In this document: positions 1 to 5,985 of the stretch, piece by piece
Layout: each line of letters starts with the position of its first letter
Numbering within the stretch: position 1 is the stretch's first letter
Assembly: GCA_964606405.1 (NCBI GenBank)
Contig: CAZSGH010000057.1
Span: 1 to 15,283 of the forward strand
Direction of reading: 5' to 3'
DNA: 15,283 nt
Source of the DNA: GCA-002282575 sp964606405
GTDB lineage: Bacteria > Pseudomonadota > Gammaproteobacteria > Thiomicrospirales > Thiomicrospiraceae
Made by a program: the position numbers and the translations under genes
Notes under the pieces: model-generated
The model's input: the letters and a program-made list of their open reading frames with translations, nothing else
The model's database searches: none
Told to the model about the DNA's origin: nothing

Positions 1-3
1 ATT

Positions 4-77
4 AAACCCATCGGGGATACTATATCCCCAGGGGCTAGGTATCTCTGGTGGTTTTACTTTCTAAAAGAGGAAATCAC
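4..77 (+). promoter_or_regulatory. Structured leader L1 (switch-like RNA element)
   Basis: Outer stem CCC (7-9) with GGG (about 31-33). Inner hairpin A GGGGATA (13-19) with B TATCCCC (23-29). Downstream strand C, GTATCTC (39-45), is complementary to the loop side of A (GATAC, 16-20). A short hairpin TTTTA (52-56)/TAAAA (62-66) ends against the Shine-Dalgarno AGAGGA (66-71). It belongs to the GGGGATAYT subclass with L2, L14 and L17. Its upstream part may be cut by the window edge. Confidence 0.75.
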
Positions 78-383
78 ATGAAGTGTTTGTTGTATTATCT
101 TTACAGCATACCGCTGTGGATCGCGCTCTATTATGCATATACCGTTTATATCGAACTAACGCTTGATGAGATGTCAAAGCTGCTTTTTGGTATAGGAGAG
201 AAAATAATTTTCTCGTCAATGGCTGTTGCATCAAAGGGTATATATGATGTTTCTATTAAGCACACAAACTCTGTTGATTTTGGCAATGATTATTTGATCA
301 TTTCCTTTTCAGTATTCTTGTTTGGTGTATACTTAATACAGATGTCAAAGAAGTTAAAGGAGAATAAGCATGGGAGCTTTTAG
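78..383 (+). CDS. Small membrane protein, unknown function (101 aa)
   Basis: I do not recognise a family. Start ATG 78 follows AGAGGA at 66-71; an upstream GTG at 48 in the same frame lies inside leader L1 and is rejected. Two hydrophobic stretches are visible, roughly residues 3-24 (rich in Tyr, Leu, Ile) and 72-92, with a Lys-rich C-terminus, so a two-segment inner-membrane protein is likely. It overlaps the next gene by 14 bases, implying translational coupling. The same arrangement, a membrane protein of 80-100 residues followed by an overlapping 30-42 residue membrane peptide, recurs at 10061-10433 and 11936-12309. Confidence 0.75.
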   Translation: MKCLLYYLYSIPLWIALYYAYTVYIELTLDEMSKLLFGIGEKIIFSSMAVASKGIYDVSIKHTNSVDFGNDYLIISFSVFLFGVYLIQMSKKLKENKHGSF

Positions 384-486
384 CGTAACCTTGTTTCTTG
401 TTTTTTTGGCTGTTGTTGTCCACTTTGTTGTACAGGGTACAATTGATCGACAAAACAAACAAAATAAGCCTAAAATTCTAGGCTAA
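370..486 (+). CDS. 38-residue membrane peptide
   Basis: ATG 370 is preceded by a strong AAAGGAG (357-363) inside the end of the previous gene, and the frame closes at TAA 484-486. Residues about 5-24 are uninterrupted hydrophobic (Val, Leu, Phe rich), followed by a basic, Asn/Gln/Lys-rich tail, so it should be a single-pass membrane peptide. The overlap with the upstream membrane protein suggests they are made together and may interact. No homologue is recognised. The good ribosome site and repeated genomic arrangement argue it is real despite its size. Confidence 0.6.
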   Translation: MGAFSVTLFLVFLAVVVHFVVQGTIDRQNKQNKPKILG

Positions 487-494
487 TAATCAGA

Positions 495-507
495 GCGGCT
501 AGTCCGC
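495..507 (+). other. Short hairpin before leader L2
   Basis: GCGG (495-498) pairs with CCGC (504-507) around a CTAGT loop. There is no U-run, so it is not a canonical terminator. Equivalent short hairpins precede leaders L14 (10450-10461) and L17 (12327-12341), always after a tiny membrane-peptide gene. It could be a 3' end stabiliser or processing boundary. Confidence 0.45.
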
Positions 508-516
508 ATCACAACT

Positions 517-582
517 ACCCATCGGGGATACTATATCCCCAAGGGCTAGGTATCTCCGCATTTATGCATAAAGGAGATACTT
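517..582 (+). promoter_or_regulatory. Structured leader L2 of the exonuclease gene
   Basis: Clearest copy of the switch. Outer stem: CCC (518-520)/GGG (543-545). Inner hairpin: A GGGGATA (524-530)/B TATCCCC (534-540). Strand C GTATCTCC (550-557) can pair with A GGGGATAC (524-531; one G-U) or, perfectly over 8 bp, with GGAGATAC (573-580), which contains the Shine-Dalgarno sequence. A-C and C-D are mutually exclusive, so A effectively mimics the ribosome-binding site. Confidence 0.85.
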
Positions 583-1908
583 ATGCACCCTTCACTTATC
601 CAAATTAGCAACGAAGAATACCACGGCGATAAAAGCCAGTTTGGGCATTCAGTTTTGCTGAAGATGCTGAAAAGCCCTGCGCACTTCAAACATTACCTAA
701 ATGCACCGCACAAGTCATCTCCTGCATTGGAGTTTGGCACTGCTTTGCATTGTGGTGTGTTAGAGCCTGAACGTTTTTCAGAAGAATTTGTCGTCATTGA
801 TGACACTGCTTTTGAAGGAACGTTAAGCTCGTCAGAAGAGTATCGCCTAGCGGCTGTATCTTTAGGCGTTCGCACAAGCGATATGTCAAAAGACCAGCTT
901 AAGGCGGCCATCAAAGCTGCTGACTTTGAAAATGCTATCTGCTTTAAGGAAGATGTGCTTGCACATTTTGCTGAAAGGCTAGAAGCACAATCTGTTGGCG
1001 CTTTGTCATCTCTCGATGAGATGAAGGCAACAGCATCTTACTTCGGTATCGAAGTGAAAGGACTGAAAAAAGACGATTTGAAGGCAGCTATTAAAGCAGC
1101 TGACACAAATCACACTGTTAAATTCTTAGATGATTTGAAGGCGGAAATTCAGCAACAGCAAACAGAAATGCTTGCAGGTTGCATTTCAACAGTCGATGAG
1201 TACAAAGAAGTGGCAACACAGCTTGAAATTAAGTTTGCAGCACCATCGAAAGATGAGCTAAAAGAATTAATTAAAGCTGCTGATACGTCAGGAACTTTTG
1301 TGTTCAAAGATGACTTATTCTTAAGTCTAACTGAAGGCAAAACGGTTCTAAAGGCAGAAGACTTTGAAGCAATTCTAAAAATACGTGCTAATTTTGAAGA
1401 ACACTTAGGTGTTAGGATATTTTTAGCGCGAGGTGTTGCTGAAATGTCTTATTTTTGGACTGACCCTGAAACAGGAATCAATCTAAAAATTCGTCCTGAC
1501 TGGCTTGTTCTGGACTCTAACGGCAATATTCTTGCAATCGTTGATGTCAAGTCTGCGCGCGAAGCATCAATGTCGCTCTTTTCGCGAGCGATCGAAGCTT
1601 ATGGATACGATTTTCAAGCAGCAATGTATAGCGATGCTATCTCATCACTGGTTGGTTATCACGTTCCGTTTTATTTTGCGGCATCTGAAAAAGATGGTCC
1701 TTGTGCTGTTGCTTGCTACAAGGCGAGTGACAACATGATTACCGTTGGTCGTCGTAAATTCCGTGCAGCTCTGAAAATGCTCAGTTACTGTTTAGAGAAT
1801 GATACTTGGCCTGCATACCAATCAAGTGGACAGATTGAAGTAATCGATCTACCTAGATATGCAGACAATTATGAGTTTATGGATGAAGAAGTGTTGTTAG
1901 ACGCTTAA
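583..1908 (+). CDS. RecE-like PDDEXK exonuclease with three internal SAP-like repeats (441 aa)
   Basis: Predicted 5'-3' double-strand exonuclease that makes 3' tails for the adjacent RecT. The N-terminus (ISNEEYH, LKSPAHF, FGTALHCGVLEPERF, residues 8-65) matches the RecE/phage exonuclease VIII C-terminal domain family. Catalytic core: E287 before SYFW, RPD (304-306), DVK (321-323) and QxxxY (Q345, Y349), the expected PDDEXK set. Between the N-terminal segment and the core sit three copies of a unit with an exact 60-residue period starting at residues 80, 140 and 200. Each has a helix, a Gly/Ile-containing turn, SKDELKxxIKAAD-like helix and a V-F-x-D-D-L strand, resembling SAP/HeH-type DNA-binding folds. 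Start ATG 583 follows GGAG 573-576 in leader L2. The next gene is recT-like, as in Rac and related phages. The repeat function is inferred. Confidence 0.88.
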   Translation: MHPSLIQISNEEYHGDKSQFGHSVLLKMLKSPAHFKHYLNAPHKSSPALEFGTALHCGVLEPERFSEEFVVIDDTAFEGTLSSSEEYRLAAVSLGVRTSDMSKDQLKAAIKAADFENAICFKEDVLAHFAERLEAQSVGALSSLDEMKATASYFGIEVKGLKKDDLKAAIKAADTNHTVKFLDDLKAEIQQQQTEMLAGCISTVDEYKEVATQLEIKFAAPSKDELKELIKAADTSGTFVFKDDLFLSLTEGKTVLKAEDFEAILKIRANFEEHLGVRIFLARGVAEMSYFWTDPETGINLKIRPDWLVLDSNGNILAIVDVKSAREASMSLFSRAIEAYGYDFQAAMYSDAISSLVGYHVPFYFAASEKDGPCAVACYKASDNMITVGRRKFRAALKMLSYCLENDTWPAYQSSGQIEVIDLPRYADNYEFMDEEVLLDA

Positions 1909-1920
1909 TTGTCTTTTTAT

Positions 1921-2020
1921 TAACCCCTATATGGCGGGAACATTCTTCCCGCCAGGGGAGTAGTGTATCCCGCCTTTTTGTTTTTGATATTTTCAAGCTA
2001 AAAGGTAAGGAGAATCTACC
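1921..2020 (+). promoter_or_regulatory. Structured leader L3 of the recT-like gene, attenuator-like
   Basis: Outer stem CCCCT (1924-1928)/AGGGG (1954-1958). Inner hairpin GGCGGGAA (1933-1940)/TTCCCGCC (1946-1953). Strand C TCCCGCC (1968-1974) is the exact complement of GGCGGGA (1933-1939) and is followed directly by T5-G-T5 (1975-1985), so the A-C helix would look like an intrinsic terminator. CCTTTT (1973-1978) can also pair with AAAAGG (2000-2005) just before the Shine-Dalgarno AAGGAG (2007-2012). Confidence 0.8.
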
Positions 2021-3052
2021 ATGGCACCACAAGCAATGCGCAATATGCAAGCGCAACAATCAACTGTTAAACCAACTTCACCTGTTACTGACCCTTTGGG
2101 CAACATCGTAGGGAAAATGCAGACGCAAGTCAGTGCTTTGTTGAACGATAAAGACTTCCTTGATCGCTTCGCACGTTTAGCGCTGACCGAACTGCGAATT
2201 AATAAGAAGCTAGGCGATGCAGCGGCATCTAACCCTGTTTCTTTTTATGGAGCTATGAACAAAGTCGCAGCTCTTGGGCTTCAAGTTGGTAACGGATTAG
2301 GTCATGCCTATCTTTTGCCGTTTGATAAACGAGTAAAACAAGGTAGTCAATGGGTAACGGCATCAACTGAGATACAACTAATTATTGGCTATCAGGGCAT
2401 GATCGAGTTGGCCCGACGTAGCGGTCAGATTGAGTCTTTATATGCTGTTCCAGTCTATAAAGGTGAGCCGTTTGAGGTCACAATGGGTTTGTCGCAAGAC
2501 ATTCAGCATAAAAAAGTGTTTGACGGTTCAGTAAAACCAATCCCTGAAAATTTGATAGCTGTGTATGCAGTTGCCAAATTAAAGGGTGGAGCTGTTCAGT
2601 TTGACGTTATGACATTGGATGAAATTAACAACATCCGTGATCGTTCTAAATCTAAGGACAACGGCCCTTGGGTTACTGATTATGTCGAAATGGCTAAGAA
2701 GACGGTTTTGCGTCGTCTTTTTAAGATGCTTCCTGTTTCTGTTGAAGTGAAAACCAAGAATGGTGATACGGTTGTTACTGATCGCGTTACTCTTGCTAAC
2801 GTTCAAGATGATGACGCATCAGGAGTTATTGTTGACCAAGATGGTGTCATTCTAGACGGATCAGTATCAAATGGTGAAAACCAGCCTTCCGACAGCTTCT
2901 TAAACTTCAAATCTCAAGTCCACAAGGTCGAGAGCGTTGAAGCTTTAGAAGAGCTGGCGCTTCAAGCTTCTAACATGCTAGACGATGCTGAGTTAGGAAT
3001 GATCAACGCTGAAGTTCAAATGCGCAAGCAAGAGCTAGGCAGCTTAGTCTAA
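2021..3052 (+). CDS. recT: RecT-family single-strand annealing protein (343 aa)
   Basis: Anneals complementary single strands and promotes strand invasion, working with the upstream exonuclease and the downstream SSB. Family signature: NPVSFYGAMNKVAALGLQ (71-88), GHAYLLPF (94-101), EIQLIIGYQGMIELARRSGQI (117-137), VYKGEPFE (145-152) and the aromatic/basic stretch ending in KKTVLRRLFKMLP. Residues 1-35 are a Gln/Pro/Thr-rich extension and the last ~75 residues form an acidic helical tail, which makes it longer than E. coli RecT (269 aa). Start ATG 2021 follows AAGGAG 2007-2012. It has its own leader L3 although it must act with its neighbours, so dosage can be set separately. Confidence 0.92.
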   Translation: MAPQAMRNMQAQQSTVKPTSPVTDPLGNIVGKMQTQVSALLNDKDFLDRFARLALTELRINKKLGDAAASNPVSFYGAMNKVAALGLQVGNGLGHAYLLPFDKRVKQGSQWVTASTEIQLIIGYQGMIELARRSGQIESLYAVPVYKGEPFEVTMGLSQDIQHKKVFDGSVKPIPENLIAVYAVAKLKGGAVQFDVMTLDEINNIRDRSKSKDNGPWVTDYVEMAKKTVLRRLFKMLPVSVEVKTKNGDTVVTDRVTLANVQDDDASGVIVDQDGVILDGSVSNGENQPSDSFLNFKSQVHKVESVEALEELALQASNMLDDAELGMINAEVQMRKQELGSLV

Positions 3053-3065
3053 ATTTATTTTATAC

Positions 3066-3142
3066 AAACCCACCAAGGGGCTAAGAAAGTCCTTTAAGGG
3101 TTTTCTACGGCTGGCTCCTTGGTTATTTTTTAGGAGTTAGCC
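3066..3142 (+). promoter_or_regulatory. Structured leader L4 of the ssb gene
   Basis: Outer stem AACCC (3067-3071)/GGGTT (3098-3102). Inner hairpin AAGGG-CT/AG-TCCTT (3075-3094, one bulged G). Strand C CTCCTTGG (3115-3122) pairs with A CCAAGGGG (3073-3080; one G-U), and AGAAA/TTTCT extends it. C-D: CTCC (3115-3118) pairs with GGAG (3133-3136) of the Shine-Dalgarno, helped by GGCT (3109-3112)/AGCC (3139-3142). A run of six T (3125-3130) separates C and D. Confidence 0.75.
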
Positions 3143-3586
3143 ATGTTGAATAAAGTCCAATTGATTGGTTCGTTGGGACGTGATCCAGAAGCTCGATACA
3201 CGGGATCAGGTGCTTGTGTTGTCAATGCTAGTTTAGCTACCACTGAAAAGTGGCGCGACAAACAATCTGGACAGTCTCAGGAGCGTACAGAGTGGCATAA
3301 GCTTGTTTTTTTTGGAAAGCCTGCTGAAGTCGCTCGTGATTATCTCAAGAAAGGCATGCTTGTTTATATCGAAGGAAAAAATCGTACACGTAAATGGCAA
3401 GACCCGCAAAATCAAGATCATTACACAACTGAAATTGAAGTTTCAGAAATGAAAATGTTGTCTTCTTCTCGCGGGTCTTCGGATGACGTTGGCTCAGCCG
3501 CCAACCGTTCATCTTCAAATGTATCGAATGATAATTTCGGCGGGCATGGTTCTGCACCATTTGGTGTGGATATTGATAATTTTTAA
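3143..3586 (+). CDS. ssb: Single-stranded DNA-binding protein (147 aa)
   Basis: OB-fold SSB: it begins MLNKVQLIGSLGRDPEARYT, then has the ATTEKWRDKQSGQSQERTEWHKLVFFGK core, AEVARDYLKKGMLVYIEGK and a DHYTTEIEV strand, all typical of bacterial and plasmid SSBs in residues 1-108. The linker is Ser/Gly/Asn-rich. The C-terminal tip reads VDIDNF rather than the canonical acidic DDDIPF: the aromatic end and two Asp are kept but the Pro is lost, so docking of host SSB partners may be altered. Start ATG 3143 follows TAGGAG. It is the third member of the exonuclease-annealase-SSB recombination set and is preceded by its own leader L4. Confidence 0.94.
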   Translation: MLNKVQLIGSLGRDPEARYTGSGACVVNASLATTEKWRDKQSGQSQERTEWHKLVFFGKPAEVARDYLKKGMLVYIEGKNRTRKWQDPQNQDHYTTEIEVSEMKMLSSSRGSSDDVGSAANRSSSNVSNDNFGGHGSAPFGVDIDNF

Positions 3587-3589
3587 ACT

Positions 3590-3640
3590 TTAACCCAATA
3601 GGGGGATTTGTCCCCCTGTAGGGCGACTCTATTCCTCTGT
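3590..3640 (+). promoter_or_regulatory. Structured leader L5a, first of a tandem pair
   Basis: Outer stem CCC (3594-3596)/GGG (3621-3623). Inner hairpin GGGGGA (3601-3606)/TCCCCC (3611-3616). Strand C ATTCCTCT (3631-3638) pairs with AGGGGGAT (3600-3607), eight pairs including two G-U. It is not followed by a gene but by a second complete element, L5b. Confidence 0.7.
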
Positions 3641-3647
3641 TGGTTTT

Positions 3648-3734
3648 ATTACCTCGCCTAGCGGGGCATCCTAAAATGCCTCGAATAGGGGTCTTTTAGG
3701 ATGTCCTGTCTAGGATAAACTTTAGGAGAGTGAT
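3648..3734 (+). promoter_or_regulatory. Structured leader L5b, second of the tandem pair, of the primase gene
   Basis: Outer stem CCTA (3657-3660)/TAGG (3686-3689). Inner hairpin CGGGGCAT (3662-3669)/ATGCCTCG (3676-3683). The A-C complementarity is the longest in the window: 14 bases at 3663-3676 against 3694-3707, with nine consecutive Watson-Crick pairs over ATCCTAAAA/TTTTAGGAT. TCCT (3704-3707) can also meet AGGA of the Shine-Dalgarno (3724-3727). Confidence 0.78.
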
Positions 3735-4865
3735 ATGAACTTTACATCAACAGAGGATGTTTTACGTCAATGTGATGGGCATTGGGAGTCCATCTTTAAT
3801 GCTTTAATCGGTTCAAAAATCGATGATGCAATCAAAAAAGATGGCAAAGCACATTGCTCTTGCCCTGTGCATGGTGGGAAAGATGGTTTTCGCCTGCGTG
3901 GGCCTAATAAAAAATACTGGCGTCACACTGGTGCCAGTGTTTGTAACACCTGTGGTTCATTTGGCAATGGGATCGAAACACTTATGTTTGTTAATGGTTG
4001 GGACTTTAAAACAGCTATTAATGAAATCAAAGCCTATTTAGGAATTGATGAAAAATATAGTAAACATCCTGTTATTAAAGAACCAGTAGTGATTACAAAA
4101 AGCAAACCAGAAGAGAGTGTTGAGGCATTACATGCAAAATATAATCGGGTCTGGAGTGAGAGCGTATCGTTCGATCATCCGGATGCTGAACCAGCTAGAC
4201 TTTATTTAGCTCGCAGAGGAATAGATATTCCAGCGCCTAAGTCGTTAAGATTCCATCGAGGTCTACGTTATTATATAGCTGATCCCGCTGAAAAAAATGG
4301 CTTCAAGTTGCTTGGGACTTTTCCTGCAATTGTGATGATGTACAGTAATAAAAAAGGCAAGCCTTTAACTATTCAACGCATCTTTTTAACAAAAGATGGT
4401 AAAAAAGCACCAGTTCCATCGCCAAAGAAAATGATGAAAGGTCATTCTAGCTTTGATTATAACGGTGGAGCTGTTCGTTTAGTTGAGCCATATGGTTCTG
4501 TATTATGTGTTGCAGAAGGATTAGAGACCGCGCTCTCTGTTCTTGAGGCAATGCAATTGCCAACATGGTCATTAGTCAGCGCAACTTTTTTAGAAACTTT
4601 TATCCCGCCAGAAGGCGTTAAGCAAGTTCTTGTGTTTGTGGATAAAGATCGACCTTCAAAACAACACCCCAAAGGTCACGGTCAGGAAGCCGGTATTAAT
4701 CTGGTTAAAAGATTGTGGGCAATGGGTATTAAAGCAAGTGCTATTACACCCAAAGGAGAGATCCTTGAGGGAGAAAGCTCATTAGACTGGAATGATATTC
4801 TGGTAAGAGATGGGGTCAATGGTTTCCCTGCATTTCAACTTTCTAGCAACCTAAAGGCAGCATAA
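3735..4865 (+). CDS. Zinc-ribbon plus Toprim primase-like protein (376 aa)
   Basis: Predicted primase without a helicase part. A zinc-binding module like that of P4-alpha/CHC2 primases is visible: C41/C43 and H46 (CSCPVHGGKD) paired with C70 and C73 (CNTCG), followed by GNGIETLMFVNGWDF (78-91). The middle has the ARLYLARRGI segment (154-163) common to plasmid and phage primases. The Toprim core reads VAEGLETALS (259-268), with DKD (303-305) for metal binding, then a DWND segment (351-354). Length fits primase-only versions, not the ~777-residue P4 alpha fusion. It could start replication or make second strands after transfer. Start ATG 3735 follows AGGAG 3724-3728; the stop lies 12 bases before the next gene's start. 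Confidence 0.85.
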   Translation: MNFTSTEDVLRQCDGHWESIFNALIGSKIDDAIKKDGKAHCSCPVHGGKDGFRLRGPNKKYWRHTGASVCNTCGSFGNGIETLMFVNGWDFKTAINEIKAYLGIDEKYSKHPVIKEPVVITKSKPEESVEALHAKYNRVWSESVSFDHPDAEPARLYLARRGIDIPAPKSLRFHRGLRYYIADPAEKNGFKLLGTFPAIVMMYSNKKGKPLTIQRIFLTKDGKKAPVPSPKKMMKGHSSFDYNGGAVRLVEPYGSVLCVAEGLETALSVLEAMQLPTWSLVSATFLETFIPPEGVKQVLVFVDKDRPSKQHPKGHGQEAGINLVKRLWAMGIKASAITPKGEILEGESSLDWNDILVRDGVNGFPAFQLSSNLKAA

Positions 4866-4877
4866 GGAGTGTTGAAT

Positions 4878-5132
4878 ATGTATGGTGTTATTGATTTTAC
4901 AGTAATAGATACTGATCCAGGCGCACATTCTTGTTGTGCGCCTCCTGTTTCATTCACTGGTGATGAAAATGCTTATATCGATTACATGCGTCAAAGATGG
5001 CAGCAAGATGCTGGCTTTAGACAACATGTATGGTTTGCAGCTAATTTCATTGCTCGCGGACGAGACATTAAATTTACTGGTGCTTTTGCAACGCAAGCAA
5101 AAGCTATAGTAGAGAAGCTTGCTCGGTCATAA
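4878..5132 (+). CDS. Small unknown protein (84 aa)
   Basis: I chose ATG 4878 because AAGGAG (4864-4868) sits about nine bases upstream; GTG 4869 and TTG 4872 in the same frame overlap that site. The soluble sequence has a GAHSCCAPPVSF segment with two adjacent Cys, then DENAYIDYMRQRWQQDAGFRQHVW, and ends in helical FATQAKAIVEKLARS. No leader element precedes it, so it is expressed with the primase (12-base gap). Its C-terminal codons form the 5' arm of a terminator-like hairpin. Function unknown. Confidence 0.75.
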   Translation: MYGVIDFTVIDTDPGAHSCCAPPVSFTGDENAYIDYMRQRWQQDAGFRQHVWFAANFIARGRDIKFTGAFATQAKAIVEKLARS

Positions 5133-5147
5133 TGCCGAGCATCTTTT
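5122..5147 (+). terminator. Intrinsic terminator after the primase operon
   Basis: GCTCGG (5122-5127) pairs with CCGAGC (5136-5141) around an 8-base loop that contains the stop codon, followed by the T-rich ATCTTTTCTT. It would end the primase/84-aa transcript. Confidence 0.65.
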
Positions 5148-5149
5148 CT

Positions 5150-5255
5150 TAGTCAGTTCGCCATGAGTTGATTAAGCAAAGATTTGTCTTTTGTTGACTG
5201 TTTAAAGCAGACAACTCTATAACCGTAACTGGCGGTTCTAAATAATCAGTTGTTC
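5150..5255 (+). other. Gene-free, foldable intergenic stretch (possible small RNA)
   Basis: No plausible reading frame. Several nested complementarities are present: CGCCA (5159-5163) with TGGCG (5230-5234), GAGTTG (5165-5170) with CAACTC (5212-5217), and inside these GTTG-x-CTG (5193-5200) with CAG-x-CAAC (5208-5215), which competes for the same bases. AACCG/CGGTT (5221-5237) is another option. It lies between two terminator-like hairpins, so a short RNA of about 100-130 bases is possible; I see no convincing promoter. Confidence 0.3.
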
Positions 5256-5280
5256 AGATAGCCTTAAAAACTATCTTTTT
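5256..5280 (+). terminator. Second terminator-like hairpin
   Basis: AGATAG (5256-5261) pairs with CTATCT (5271-5276), followed by T-rich sequence running into leader L6. The stem is A/T-rich and short, so activity may be modest. Confidence 0.45.
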
Positions 5281-5282
5281 AT

Positions 5283-5344
5283 TTAACCCAGCGGGGGATT
5301 TATTCCCTCTTGGGGATATTTCTTTCGTGTTCTCCTAGGAGTTC
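5283..5344 (+). promoter_or_regulatory. Structured leader L6
   Basis: Outer stem CCCA (5287-5290)/TGGG (5311-5314). Inner hairpin GGGGGA (5293-5298)/TCCCTC (5304-5309). Strand C TTCTCC (5330-5335) pairs with the same GGGGGA (two G-U). CTCC lies immediately before the Shine-Dalgarno AGGAG (5337-5341), too close for a stable C-D hairpin. Weaker than most copies. Confidence 0.6.
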
Positions 5345-5350
5345 ATGATC

Positions 5351-5524
5351 ATGTCACTTTATCTAATTGATGCTGTTTTATTTAGAAATGGCAAACAAGT
5401 AACAGGTAAAAATTCTTATGAAATCGTTTCATCATCAAGAGAACAAGCTACTAGCGAATTGAAAGCTAGAGCTGTTCAAAAAAACCTTACTGCAATTGTT
5501 TGCGGATGGGCGGTGGCAAAATGA
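5351..5524 (+). CDS. Small unknown protein (57 aa)
   Basis: Two in-frame ATGs are available, 5345 and 5351; 5351 has the better spacing (nine bases) from AGGAG 5337-5341. The soluble sequence starts MSLYLIDAVLFRNGKQ, has a Ser/Glu-rich middle (YEIVSSSREQATSELKARAVQ) and ends IVCGWAVAK. The pattern of a strand, a helix and a terminal strand recalls small phage or plasmid early proteins, but no family is recognised. Its TGA overlaps the next ATG (ATGA), giving translational coupling. Confidence 0.65.
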   Translation: MSLYLIDAVLFRNGKQVTGKNSYEIVSSSREQATSELKARAVQKNLTAIVCGWAVAK

Positions 5525-5715
5525 GAAATTTCAAAATTTTCGTTGCGGCAGTTGACTCTAACGGCAACGTAAGAAAGTCAGACGTCACTTATATGAGCGC
5601 ATGTAATCACATTGCAGCGCATAGAAATGCATTATCTAAGCTATCAACCCTTATGAGCTCTCTAAGAGGAGATTTTGTAGGTATTGAAGGTGTTATTCGT
5701 ATTCAACCAGTCTAA
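5521..5715 (+). CDS. Small unknown protein (64 aa)
   Basis: ATG 5521 overlaps the upstream stop in ATGA; in-frame starts further up (5500, 5506) lie within the previous gene and lack a ribosome site. The sequence begins with a strand-like MRNFKIFVAAVDSNG, then a helix with Asn-His-Ile-Ala-Ala-His-Arg-Asn and ends with GDFVGIEGVIRIQPV. The overall strand-helix-strand layout resembles the preceding 57-residue protein (both combine an N-terminal strand with a mid helix), so they may be diverged relatives. Function unknown. Confidence 0.65.
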   Translation: MRNFKIFVAAVDSNGNVRKSDVTYMSACNHIAAHRNALSKLSTLMSSLRGDFVGIEGVIRIQPV

Positions 5716-5732
5716 TTGAATGGAGCTGTTAT

Positions 5733-5897
5733 ATGTTTAGTATCCCTCTAAACTTAGTTAAAGACGCGCTACATAATTGTGCGTTGCAAATTGAGTACAA
5801 AATGCCAATTAGATGCTCCGCATTAAGTGGTTCAGATAAGATTGGTTTTTACATGCTTTCTGATGGTTATCGTAACCGCAAAAAGCGTAAAAGCTAA
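5733..5897 (+). CDS. Small basic unknown protein (54 aa)
   Basis: ATG 5733 follows TGGAG (5721-5725) by eight bases. The sequence has MFSIPLNLVKDALHNCALQI at its start, a central PIRCSALSG and a strongly basic C-terminus (YRNRKKRKS), which suggests nucleic-acid contact. It is the last gene of the L6 unit, 17 bases after the previous stop. No relatives are recognised. Confidence 0.6.
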   Translation: MFSIPLNLVKDALHNCALQIEYKMPIRCSALSGSDKIGFYMLSDGYRNRKKRKS

Positions 5898-5912
5898 TTC
5901 ATTGTTAATTTT

Positions 5913-5985
5913 ATTACCTATGGGTACATCATGATGGCCTATAGGGTTGTTATGTGTGCTTTTTAGTATGTAAGGAGTTCAAAGT
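5913..5985 (+). promoter_or_regulatory. Structured leader L7
   Basis: Outer stem CCTAT (5917-5921)/ATAGG (5941-5945). Inner hairpin GGT-a-CAT (5923-5929)/ATG-GCC (5934-5939) around CATG. Strand C ATGTGT (5952-5957) pairs with GTACAT (5924-5929; two G-U) and is followed by T5 (5960-5964). C-D pairing is weak: CTTTTT with AAGGAG (5972-5977). A diverged but recognisable copy. Confidence 0.6.

Noticed and set aside
48..77. Earlier GTG start for the first gene
   Set aside because: It lies inside the leader hairpin region and upstream of the good AGAGGA site; ATG 78 is better.
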